Assembly: GCA_963989385.1 (NCBI GenBank)
Contig: OZ022501.1
Location: 88,830,979-88,894,978 of the forward strand
Direction of reading: 5' to 3'
DNA from: Ctena decussata
Taxonomy: Eukaryota > Mollusca > Bivalvia > Lucinida > Lucinidae
DNA length: 64,000 nt
The notes below the pieces were generated by a model that was not told the origin of the DNA, made no database searches, and saw only the letters and a program-made list of their open reading frames with translations. Shown in pieces: positions 49,009 through 59,964 of the stretch (position 1 is its first letter; the number at the start of each line of letters is the position of its first letter). The position numbers were made by a program, and so were the translations under genes.

Positions 49009-49970
49009 ATGTACATATATGTATGTATGCATGCACACAGATACACATACATGTACATCCTCGACTGTTCACGTATGCCTTTACATAGTACACACACACG
49101 TGCGAACCATGTACTTACACGTACGAATGCATGTATGTACGTACGTATGTATGTATGTACGTGTACGTTTTAAATTAAATCAAACTTTCATGTATCCTTG
49201 TAGAAATGAAAGGCGAGTGATAAACAAGAGAAACTCTCTCTCTCTCTCTCTTAATACCTTTCTTTAAACGTATCCTATTGATATCAATTTAGTACACTGA
49301 GAGCAAAATTAATTCAGTTACTTCGGGCCGATGAGAAAATGTTCGACATGAAGTTGAGGATGAACCAGTTCAACGGCAATAGCTTGGTCAGCATTATAAG
49401 TATCTTTCATTGGTGTGTGGTGCTGTTAAAAATCCGTCTCGAGGAGCACTGTTCGGCATTACGAGGCTTGCAGAGTGATGCCAAATAGCGATCCCGAGTG
49501 ACGGGTTTTTCCTTCCGCACCTATCCCATAGCCTTGCGAGGTCGTTCATTACAGTCGTGATAAATTACTTTTTTCTTGCACACCTTTTGGTTTTCAAGGA
49601 ATCACATGTTAAATTGCACAATTTTAGCGCTTCAGATGTTTCTAGTATGTCTGGAAAGAAGCCAACGCTTTCAATGATATGATTGACGTTCGGTTCTTTA
49701 CGGCAATGCTCGACGTGGCATAAGCTGCCTTATTTTTTCGTCTTCTTGACGTCATCATCTGAAACACCTACGTCAGTTGACACCTCAGGTAGCGAGCCCC
49801 TATACAACCGATGCATTGACTACGCGTGATTTTTTATCCAAATACAAATACAAGTAAAACTTTTATTAATAGCCGGGCATGTTATAACTGAATATGTATA
49901 TATGTGTATAGCTATTTACTGACTCACAAACATGACAATATAACTCATCCCGTCCTGAGTGAAGTACAAT

Positions 49971-50150
49971 AGGTGAGATAGATAGAATCTATCATTGGTG
50001 GCAAGCGGGAATAAGGAGACCAACCTATGGGTCTACCGTTCAAGTGGAAAACGAGGCTCTGCCGAGTTTCCCACTTGAACGGCAGAACCAAGGGTTGGGA
50101 TCCCATCCTTATCTCCTCTGGACACCTATGATTGTTTATTTTTCTCACCT
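49971..50150. mobile_element. 180-bp hairpin MITE (AGGTGAGA ends)
   Basis: AGGTGAGATAGATAGAATC to the inverse-related TTTATTTTTCTCACCT. The central inverted pair is CCGTTCAAGTGG and CCACTTGAACGG. Confidence 0.8.
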
Positions 50151-50624
50151 ACGAATATACAAAAGATTATTTGGCTGACTTAAGAAGTCATAAGTCTAAC
50201 ATGATCACTTCAGCTTTGAAATCGAACAAAGCCAAAGAACTGGTACAATAGCTGTTAAGCTAGAAGAAAATTATTGAATGACACTTATTATGTAAAATAA
50301 ATGTTTCTAAATCCTGTCAGGGAAGCCATTGAGCAAAGAAATTCGAACGAATTCCCGTGAAACTTATCCCACGCGAGCTTATGGCTAGACGTGTTGGATA
50401 AGATTTGCTACTGTCTGAAAACACACGGATGCTTATTCTGTTCGTTGTGGTAGGTGAGAAAAGATTGTAAATACAGGTGAAACACGCTGATATCCTTATT
50501 TGGTGTGCAAGAATAGATTTGAATTTACAGATGAAACACGTGGATATCCTTATCTGGCACGCAAGAAAATGAAATATGGTTCATACTGTGGACCTTGGTC
50601 AGTTCAATAAACATGTAGTCAATT

Positions 50625-50770
50625 TAAGGTGAATGTGTATTCTTTCTGGGAAAGCAACTCTGCCTTTTTCAGTTTGCCTCCCTTCCTAATTTTGGTCAAC
50701 TCTTAACGGAATTACTTTCCTTCCCTAGGAACAAATTCTTTTAAGAGTAAATCCCCTATTGGAAAAATGT
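50625..50770. repeat. GAATTTGCTCC-family dispersed repeat
   Basis: GGGAAAGCAACTCTGCC, TTGGTCAACTCTTAACGGAA, GGAACAAATTCTTTTAAGAG. Confidence 0.65.
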
Positions 50771-50889
50771 ATCATTGCATGTATATACGATATATACACA
50801 TCATATTGACTTCATACTATAGTTGACAAACAAACTGTCGATTTAGCAGTAAAAGAGTTATACATGATCGTATGTTAATTGTACTGACA

Positions 50890-51130
50890 AAAGGTAGAAA
50901 CTATTTACTGACTCCTATTTCACTGACAGACGACTGTGGGACTGATATTCACTGTACTGACCACAGATGTACTGACTAGAGGTAATCTTCTGTGCTGACT
51001 TAGATGTCTATTATGCTGACCAGTTGTCTACTGTACTGGCCAGATGTCTAATGTACTGACTAAATGTAAATTTTACTGCTCGCGGTCTGTTGTGCTGACC
51101 AGAGATGTCTCTTGTACACACCAGTAGTCT
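50890..51130. repeat. Degenerate edge of the CTGACCAGATGTCTATTGTA array
   Basis: Loose 19-22 bp monomers (CTACTGTACTGGCCAGATGT and similar) without the 181-bp order. Confidence 0.8.
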
Positions 51131-52036
51131 GCTGTACTGACCAGATGTATATTGTACTGATCAAGGTGTATTGTGCTGACAAGATTTCTATTGTACTGAT
51201 CAATGTCTATTGTACTGGCCAGGTGTCTATTGTACTGCTCCATGTCTATTGTGCTGACCAGAGATGTCTATTGTACAGACCAGGCATGCCTATTGCACTG
51301 ACAAGTTGTCTGCTGTACTGACCAGATGTATATTGTACTGATCACGGTGTATTGAGCTGACAAGATTTCTATTGTACTGATCAATGTCTATTGTACTGGC
51401 CAGGTGTCTATTGTACTGCTCCATGTCTATTGTGCTGACCAGAGATGTCTATTGTACAGACCAGGCATGCCTATTGCACTGACCAGTTGTCTGCTGTACT
51501 GACCAGATGTATATTGTACTGATCAAGGTGTATTGTGCTGACAAGATTTCTATTGTACTGATCAATGTCTATTGTACTGGCCAGGTGTCTATTGTACTGC
51601 TCCATGTCTATTGTGCTGACCAGAGATGTCTATTGTACAGACCAGGCATGCCTATTGCACTGACAAGTTGTCTGCTGTACTGACCAGATGTATATTGTAC
51701 TGATCAAGGTGTATTGTGCTGACAAGATTTCTATTGTACTGATCAATGTCTATTGTACTGGCCAGGTGTCTATTGTACTGCTCCATGTCTATTGTGCTGA
51801 CCAGAGATGTCTATTGTACAGACCAGGCATGCCTATTGCACTGACCAGTAGTCTGCTGTACTGACGAGATGTATATTGTACTGATCAAGGTGTATTGTGC
51901 TGACAAGATTTCTATTGTACTGATCAATGTCTATTGTACTGGCCAGGTGTCTATTGTACTGCTCCATGTCTATTGTGCTGACCAGAGATGTCTATTGTAC
52001 AGACCAGGCATGCCTATTGCACTGACAAGTTGTCTG
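51131..52036. repeat. 181-bp higher-order tandem array, five copies
   Basis: GCTGTACTGACCAGATG begins at 51131, 51312, 51493, 51674 and 51855, exactly 181 bp apart, and a variant ends at 52036. Each unit is itself made of about nine 18-23 bp monomers of the form TCTATTGTACTGACCAGG. Copies are nearly identical (an AGT/GTT alternation and a few single changes). Decayed monomers continue to about 52110. Confidence 0.95.
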
Positions 52037-53221
52037 CTGCACTGACCAGATCTCTATTGGACTGTTAAAGATCTATTGTTCTGATCAGATGTTTATTGTG
52101 CTGATCTAGGTCTGCATACAACGTGCGGGTCTTGAATACTGTAAACGAACGCAGGTAATGAATGCCAGCCATTGACATACGTACACATACTATGAAAGTG
52201 TTGTTTTGGATGATTCGTTATGTGTGCCCTGACCAGGCTGTACATAAGCTAATTTGGGCATTCAAATTTCTCTGCCTTAGTTCTGGTTTTCTTACATTGC
52301 AGCTCACTGTTTGGTAAACTGAACCAAGCCCTAAGAGCAGAAATTTCAGAGCTAATGATAATAAAAGTAATCTAGTGGAATTTACTGTTGATGTATTTAA
52401 ATCTTTATAAAAGTGTTATTAAATGAAACATACCACATAAAATAGGAATTAAATAACAAACAAAACGCATTAACTTTTCCATAATTAACCATTACTGTTA
52501 CAAGACTCGCGTCAAGTCATTTGTTAAATTTTAAATAACAATTATCGAAGCAATATTCCATCCATACTGTAATCTTCCGGTATTTCTGCAGTCTAGTAAA
52601 GCCACTAAGATTACATATTTACTGCATCAAGAAGTGACATTTACTGTAATCCATCACACTAAGCAATATTTAGCCTTTTGATAGAAGATAAAAAAAAGTT
52701 TTAACTATGCAACAAGTGACCGAGACTCCAATTTTAAGATGGTTCTAATGTATATTCACTTGACGGTAGAAAATGATAGTTAGAGATCTTTTTCTACTAG
52801 TAAAGAAAGAGATCAGCACCCGGTTGTTCAAAATTAACGATGTCGTTAGTTAACGTTTCGTTGATATTTAAAACGTTAATATTTCAAGTACGACAATATT
52901 TTTGGTTGAAAAAATGTGCAAAGCTTCTCACATTTTCTCAACAAAAAATAGCAGTGTATTTGGTGATAAAGTCATAAAACACTTAACGAGTTGATCTCTT
53001 AGCGAGCTCGTTAGGCAAACGATGCTTTGAACAACTGGGCCCTGGTATCCATCAGGTTAAAATATTTATTTAATGGCACTAGCTAATGTTTTCAAATTTC
53101 AAGATGGCTAGCATGGCACATCCAGCTGTGAACCAATCTTGAGAGCTTCTGCTTACCGATTACAGCGACATTTGGCTGGAATATAAGTTTTAATGCAAAC
53201 TGCTCACTTTACCAAGACAAA

Positions 53222-53329
53222 CCCAGCAGGCACACGGAGTTGAATCAACCTTGAATCAGCCTTGATTCAATGTCGTGACATTGAATCAAGGTTGATTCAA
53301 TGTTGATTCAACTTTGTGTGCCCAGTGGG
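53222..53329. mobile_element. 108-bp hairpin MITE (CCCAGCAGGCACAC ends)
   Basis: Left CCCAGCAGGCACACGGAGTT, right inverse AACTTTGTGTGCCCAGTGGG. The interior alternates TTGAATCAACCTTGAATCA with its inverse around a short loop. Confidence 0.82.
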
Positions 53330-53494
53330 AAACATTGCACATCTTCACGATAAGATTTTCTTTCAAGTTGGGCGACGAAGTAAATCAGGCTTTCAGCTAG
53401 TCTATTGTAATGGATTATCAAAAATATCAAATTTTACAACATTAAAGTGATATCTTAAATGACACAGATTTTTTATCAAACAACTATAGTGAGC

Positions 53495-55200
53495 CACAAC
53501 ACTTGTTACTGCTCCTGTCGCATGCGAAAACAGCGAAGACTAAGATTCTTACAAATATATTTAATAATTAACTATGGATCTTAAACAATCTTCAATCTAG
53601 CTAAAAGCAAAAACTCTGATCAGTCTCCGCTGTTGGACTGGGCTGATCTGAGTTTGGATTTTCCGCAAGTGGCGAAGGGACCTTTTCTTAAATGTGACCC
53701 TCATTTTAAACTTTGCTGACGAGGACGATATCTTTAGACTTCATTCTTCCACCTAGCCTTGTTTACCGTCCATAATGTAACCAGAATAAAAAAAGACACT
53801 CCTTCATCAGGACGCTATTCCCTAGCTTAACACAGTAACTGAAAATTCTGAACACTCAGCAGCAGAAATAGGGGAACCTGTCAGGGGGTTCCCATCTCTA
53901 ATAGCCTGTCGGAAGAAACTGGACTTGTAAATGTCAGCCCCAGCCAATGGGGTTTGCAATGCCAGAGAATGATGCGTCCTGGTAAGCCTGCTTGGCGGAA
54001 CGAGGTCATTTGTGGGTATACTGGCTGCACCCTCCAGACCTTTGTAAACCGTTATGTGTCTGCTATCTTTCCTCCTCTTTTTTAGCGGTTCCGCGGGTGG
54101 GTAAGCAGCCTAGCAAATGAGATTCTTCTTATACAAAGAGTCTCAGTAAAAGAGAGATTCCTATTTTCGCGCTTGAGTGATTTCTTTGTTTCTTAGGGCA
54201 ACTTTTATATGTTTTATTATCTGAGCTGCAACACGATAAACCAACAAAGAGACCATATCCAACAATGGATCCGGTGGCAGATTTATCGAAAGACAGGGGA
54301 ATTAACCTACTAGACAGGTAGCTTACCAGTGGCCGGCAGAATTACCTTACTTACCTACTTCATACCTGTTAAATTTCCAATACATAAATTGTCTTTCAAG
54401 GGTTAAATTTCTAAAATCTTTCATACTGCGCATTAGGAAATTTGCTCCATTTTAATAACCCTAGAAATTTACATTTCAGATACAATTTGGCACTATTTTC
54501 CTTATTTCTGCTTGAAAAAGAAATATTGTAAGTTCAGGCGGTTCGTGCGCGTATAGACATACATTTCAGAGCCAAAATAATACAGATGATCTGTTTTGTT
54601 TTTTTAAAAATACGTTGGTTTTAACAGGGACTGCACTATTTAATATGAATATTCTGCAGGATGGTTTGATCTTGTACATGAAGCATGTTAACTATTTACG
54701 CAAGTGAACAAACATTATAAATAGTAAAGACTCTAATCAGGCTACGCAACCACGTGCATCAAAGTGCTGTAGTCTATGTAGTCTTAACTATTTACGGGAT
54801 CGTCCCAGTAGTATTTGACAGACAGCACAGACTCTCATCAGCCTAAGCAACCATGTGTATCGATGTACTAAAGTTTAATCAGAGACTTAACTAACTATTT
54901 ACGCCGGTGACCTAACAACTCGCTGTAAATAGTAAAGACTCTCATCAGCCTTCGCAACCATGTGCATCAAAGTGCTGAAGACTGATCAGAGTCTAAACTA
55001 TTTACGCGAGTGACCCTTAACATATGGCAAGTAGCAAAGACTCTGATCAGCCAAGTGCATCTAAGTGCGTAGTATAATCAGTCTTCATAACTTCGCAAGC
55101 GATCCAAACAAAACTGGTAAATAGCTAAGCCTTTGATCAGCCTTCGCATCTACACACTGTAGTCTGATCACGGTTTTAAGAGTTTGCATAAATTATGACT
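53495..55200. repeat. Degenerate palindromic-MITE remnants and CTGATCAG-type repeats
   Basis: About 53495-53700 is a decayed copy of the GTGGCATG palindromic family. About 54715-55190 has five diverged units of AAATAGTAAAGACTCTNATCAGCC plus CATCAAAGTGCTGNAGNCTGATCAG, spaced about 105-125 bp. Confidence 0.55.
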
Positions 55201-55212
55201 CGTCACAATATC

Positions 55213-55452
55213 TTAATCATGCTGATCAGAAGGAAGAACCCAGTTAAGAGCTCTGGGCAAAAATGAATTTAATATGTCAGCTGTTAGTGACCGCGAAGTG
55301 TTACCGCATGAACGCTCAAAAATTATAACTACTACACGTGTCTTATCACATTTAACCTTAAGAATGTATTTTCCGAATGTGAAAAGGCAAGCTTGAGCAA
55401 GGGAAGTTCGAGTCAAAATAAAAAAAAAGGGGGCAAAAAAATAGAGCGCCAC
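55213..55452 (-). mobile_element. Possible LINE ORF2 C-terminal remnant
   Basis: The minus-strand frame ends SLTADILNSFLPRALNWVLP, which resembles the NSFFPRTIRDWNSLP tail of CR1/jockey-type ORFs. The rest of the frame is low-complexity. Weak. Confidence 0.3.
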
Positions 55453-56804
55453 CCTACGATGATGACCGCATGCGCGGTACCGTCTGTACGCTCAACAAAT
55501 AAGTATCCTTTATCTTATTTAATTTGTTTTCCGTTAAAGAAGTCCTTTTACTTTCATCACTGCCATTAACTTCTCGACTAGTTTCTCACGCTTGCGAACC
55601 TTTGTTTTTTGGGGGTTTTTTTGCCCAGTTCAGCCAGTTTTAAAGAACACACGACAGCATTTGGCCACTTTTGGGATCAGTTGATTGTTCATGCAAACAT
55701 AGAGAGCCCTGACGAGACTGCGCCAACTGTATCTTGCTACATTTTGTTTTATGCCACCTGCGAATGGCCTGAGAGAAGTTTCATAATGAAGTTTTGTTGA
55801 GTTGGTAATTACGAAGGATTGGTTTGGGTAATTACAAATATGTGATAAAATATGATTTCTGAACGCAATGATTTATACAGGAAATCTAGAAAATGAATAA
55901 TAATCTTAATAGCAATCTAACTGCAATTTCATTTTTTGTGTATATTCTCATCTTGACACTATCGGTTAACAATTTGTTTATTCAGTGATAAGGACACGCG
56001 CTGTTTTACTGCCCTTATTCTGTTATGTGGCTGTCACACAGTGACGTATAGCATCAACGTATACCGACGTATGAGAAATTTAGCAAACACGCTGGTGTAC
56101 GTTGAATAAGTTTGGGGTACGTTATGAACAAGTTACGAGCACGCTCAAATACGTTGGTATAAGTTGTTGTACGTCGAATACAGCCCAAAATTTTGTGCAT
56201 GCATAAAATTCTCAGCGTACACCGACGCATTGTTTATAAGTTAGTCATACTTGTTTGGTATGTTTCTCATACTCGGCTTTGTGGAGTAGACCTCTTACAC
56301 ACGTACAGACACTCTCGCGCACACACGCATATACACACCGGTCTCCTTATATACTCTTAATATACTCTTGATCACATACTTTTGATCATATTGTACATGC
56401 TGCAGGCTTTCATATAGTTGTTATACCTATCTGGCACTTTAGTTGTACTTTGTAGAGTAGGCTTCTTAGTTAAACACATGTGGAAAGTAATTATACTGTG
56501 CATTCTTTAGGTTTGCTTACATACCTGTGCAGTCACTAAGTGCTTGCATATTCGTTGAGTTTACACGCATTTTAATCTAGTAGTCACCAGCTTGTATATA
56601 CATTGTATTTGCGCGCACTAAGACTTGTTTTTATACATATATAGGTTACAGGTTTGCCTATACGTACATACACGCTTACATACATCGTACAAACAGATAC
56701 ACACATGTATACATATATGGAAATCATACACATAAGAAATAATATAGACAGCATCACGTCAATATGTATGTCTTTACACATACTTTGATCTGAGCACGGC
56801 GTGC

Positions 56805-56912
56805 ATACATACATACATACATATATACAAACATACGTACGTACGTAGTACGAGTGCACGTGCGTACGTACGAGTGTGCATACATACATATATACATACA
56901 TACATACATACA
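56805..56912. repeat. (TACA)n/(TACG)n microsatellite
   Basis: Runs of CATA and GTAC tetramers in the core of the 56029-57981 element. The poly-cysteine/tyrosine frame over it is an artefact. Confidence 0.9.
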
Positions 56913-57030
56913 TGCAAATACTGCAGTCGAATGTATAAATTATTAGATAAAAGTAAAATTGTACAGTTGTAAATAAAAATTTACACGATATGTGAAAAAA
57001 TATGGTGTCGGAAGGGGAGGAGGAGCCGAC

Positions 57031-57059
<29 letters not shown>
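57031..57059. repeat. poly-A tract
   Basis: 29 A in a row. Confidence 0.95.
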
Positions 57060-57061
<2 letters not shown>

Positions 57062-58259
57062 AGTTAGTCATAAGTTTGGTGTACGCAACAGGTAAGTTAT
57101 GCGTACGTTCATGCACGTAACTTGTAAGTTAATCATACGTTGACATACGTCGGCAGCCAGCAGGTCCATTGTGTAGCGTACGCGTAACTTATTTCTAACT
57201 TATGGGTAACTTACCTGTCACTTATACCGAACGTATCTAGAACGTATCCAACATATGCCTGACGACCTTAGAACTTATTCAACGTGTCACGAACGCACTG
57301 AGCGTATTTAGGTAACATATCCGCCAGCGCCCTGGGCTTCAGCTATATATATTGGATACAGATCAGCAATTCATCACTTTTAAATAAGGAATCTTCTTGG
57401 ACCGCTTCTGCTTGTCGTTTTGGGGCTTGAGAGGGGGTTAATACTTCAGATGCCACCACGGATACCACTAAAGAGGCATTGGAGTCAGCGCGAGAGGGAG
57501 GTTGGCTACCATCGTAGGCACGGCAGTCGGGTGGTGATTGGGACGACGGTAGGCATGCGGGTGGTCAGCTACTACCTGCAAAGTTCTCTAATTTTTGTTC
57601 TTTGGGCATGTCCATCGATCAACGCCCACTACTATAAAAAGTGTTGTAGAGGGCCGTCGCTTTACATCTGATCGTCGAAGCACGCTCCAACACGCTATAC
57701 ATAAGGTCGGCGTAAGTTAGACTAACGTTGTGCATGCGTTCGGCATAAGACAAGAACGCTACAGATACGCTGGGAACACGCTGTTATACGCTTGTATAAG
57801 TTATGTGTACGCCAGGGATAAGTTGTGAATAAGTTATTTATACGTTTCAGTACGCTATGTGTGCGTTCCAAAACCGGCTGCTGTTTCATGTTTTAATTTA
57901 TCTCCAGCGTATGCCAGCGTATTGGATAAATTTTTCATACGTCGGCATACGTTGTCTGAAACGTTGTAGTGTGACAGGGCCTTTACATATAACAAGCGAT
58001 ACCTGTCATAAATTTATGTAAGCGATATAGCCAGAACAAATGAAAAGGGGCTTAAAAATGTTGTTGTTTTTTGCAATTTAGCAAATTAATTTTAACCATA
58101 CTTGCTTGCATCTTTTCTTTCAATATAGATGCATTTGGAAATTTTGCCTATGTCTTGCTTTTCAAGTGACGTTTTCTTTCTTTTCTTTTTGGTCTGTTGA
58201 TTGACTTATTTCTTATTTCTGCATGAGACAGTTTTAACGAGATAACAAAACAGAAATAT

Positions 58260-58420
58260 AAAAATCGAGCAAAACCAAGTGGCATGTGCGCCAAGTGAAG
58301 ACTCAGATCAGGCTGGGCATCCATCCAGTCAGATCAGAGGCCGGCGAAGACACAGATCAGCCTGAGCACTCGCCCACTCTGACCAGAGTCCTCACTGCCC
58401 TCGTGGACATAATCAAAGAT
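58260..58420. mobile_element. Palindromic MITE family, rearranged partial copy
   Basis: AGTGGCATGTGCGCCAAGTG, CAGATCAGGCTGGGCATCC, then a second GAAGACACAGATCAGCCTGAG. A left-arm duplication without a right arm. Confidence 0.7.
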
Positions 58421-59350
58421 CTATACATTTATACCAGAGTTCTCAAACGTTGTTAAAATACTAGAATTGCGGTCATTTCCATTACCGTAGAATGTCATAA
58501 AACAGTATCAAATATGCATCTGAGTTCATGCGGTTTGAACGTTTATTTGAGAGAAAAAAATGACTCTTTGAATATCATGTCCTTCATTTTGCCTGTCTTT
58601 GACATAATGAACCGCCATGACTAATTAATTGTACCATTATGAAAATTGCAAAAAAAAAGATCTTAATATTTCTAAAGCCAAAATAATTATGCTTCTATTC
58701 CTCTTATTCAGGTAAAGTATTTGTGGGATAGTTAGAAAAAAGATTATCTTTATCAGAATTTCATGGTCCCAGCAAAACAAACGAACAATAAATAAATAAA
58801 CAAATAAATAGTGGAAAGTGTCCCCCTGTATCATTCTAGATCTCCATATTGTAATCTATTACAGCGGCTCAGGTAACTATCTCCGATATTGCAATCGGAT
58901 CTTTCCGTAGCCGCTCGGAAGAAGTGAAATAATGGTTAAATTACCGATGGTTGGTTAACAAAAATGAAAAAAGGACCAAGATGTTTTTATTTCACATTTT
59001 TGAAAGTTATACCAAATTAAGAAGAACTGAAATACGCTCATAATCCCATCAGCGCCTTGAAAGAATTCTTTGAAGTTATCATAAAATCATTGTTTTAAAC
59101 CAAAAAGCTAATTCCAAAATGAACATTCCCATAGGACTATACAGGAGCGATGGTAGTGTCCTTCATTGTTAAAAAGGACTAATTTGTAAAAGGAATAAAA
59201 TTATGAAACAATGTTCTTTGAAAAGAAGAGGGATTTTTCTTTTAAAAACTATCAGCGCCTTAACGATTAAACTAGAAATAATAGAATTATTGCTGGATTT
59301 ATATTAACTCCCCATTGACGCTAATGTAAAATAAAATATCGGTTATTCGG
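58421..59350. other. Stretch without a supported gene
   Basis: AT-rich, with two weakly similar segments containing ATCAGCGCCTT (about 59048 and 59251). Nothing recognised. Confidence 0.4.
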
Positions 59351-59377
59351 ATAGCCAATAATCCATTGTTGCATATG

Positions 59378-59583
59378 ATGCGCGCCCAGCTAAGACTCAA
59401 ATCAGCATGGGCATCCACCCAGTCTGATTAGAGTTTCGCTGACGGCATGTAGCTAGCTTAGACCCTTAGCTACTCTTAAAGCGCACAGCAAGGACTCTGA
59501 TCAGACTGGGCGGATGCCCAGGCTGATAAGTTTTCGCTGGGTGCATACGCGACTTTATTTGTTTTGTCGCGTCGTGGTTAGGT
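59378..59583. mobile_element. Palindromic MITE family, copy lacking its left terminus
   Basis: GATGCGCGCCCAGCTAAGAC to TTTGTCGCGTCGTGG. TGGGCATCCACCCAGTCTGA pairs with CAGACTGGGCGGATGCCCA. It lies about 155 bp downstream of gene B's stop codon. Confidence 0.82.
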
Positions 59584-59738
59584 CATGAAATGTTGACGTA
59601 GTATGATAATGTTTCAAAAAACTGACCAAGATTTATTTATTGAAACTCAACAAAGACAGATTTCAGTATCTTTTTAATGAGGGACACTTGGCAGAAATGA
59701 AATGGATAAACAACATAAGGTCTTCCTTATGCTTTACT

Positions 59739-59964
59739 TTAGCCCAGTCTGCAAAATGGCTTGAGTGAAGTACTGGTGAAGCATTCTCGGGTGCGCATTT
59801 CGCCGCCCCTGATGTAAGATACGTTGAATGGCTCTATCGTTGGTGCCCTTTGAAAGATCAAATCTACATGTTCCTCTGAATCTATCTCAATACGTTGCAA
59901 TCGATCTTCCGACATAGGAATCCATTTGTCAGTTTCTCCGAGTACTGCAGGCGGACTAGAAGGG
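59739..59964 (-). CDS. Gene B terminal exon with TAA stop
   Basis: 226 bp: PSSPPAVLGETDKWIPMS through VSYIRGGEMRTRECF to FCRLG and the stop. Acceptor TTGTTCCAG. Colinear with gene A 18217-18448, seven to nine residues apart only in loops. Confidence 0.88.

Larger units (their letters stand above)
56029..57981. mobile_element. 1.95 kb TIR element rich in ACGTA motifs
   Basis: Left GGCTGTCACACAGTGACG, then CAACGTATACCGACGTATGAG. The right end gives, inverted, GGCCCTGTCACACTACAACG and CAACGTATGCCGACGTATGA. Subterminal zones on both sides carry many ACGTA, ACGCTG and TAAGTT words. The centre holds (TACA)n and poly-A. No transposase is recognisable. Architecture and termini parallel the element at 1985-4006. 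Confidence 0.75.
48768..59738. other. Region between gene A exon and gene B 3' end
   Basis: The missing 5' exon and promoter of gene A should lie here if both genes are intact. No minus-strand start with a signal peptide and the required phase 1 donor was found. The region otherwise holds microsatellites, MITEs, the 181-bp array and a 1.95 kb TIR element, listed separately. Confidence 0.5.

Noticed and set aside
48809..49267. Cys/His/Tyr-rich ORFs on both strands
   Set aside because: Translations of GT, GTAT and ACGT microsatellites.
49330..49800. Degenerate coding remnant on the minus strand
   Set aside because: Short protein-like stretches can be read, but stops are frequent and no family could be recognised.
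51131..52036. CRISPR-like array
   Set aside because: Units are contiguous 181-bp tandem copies without unique spacers, in a eukaryotic genome.
52434..52483. Minus-strand signal-peptide-like start (MEKLMRFVCYLIPIF) followed by a GTATGT donor, as exon 1 of gene A
   Set aside because: It exits in phase 2, but the exon at 48767 requires phase 1 at either possible acceptor, so it cannot join in frame without another exon.
56584..56913. 109-residue Cys/Tyr/Val-rich ORF
   Set aside because: Translation of the (TACA)n core of a TIR element.
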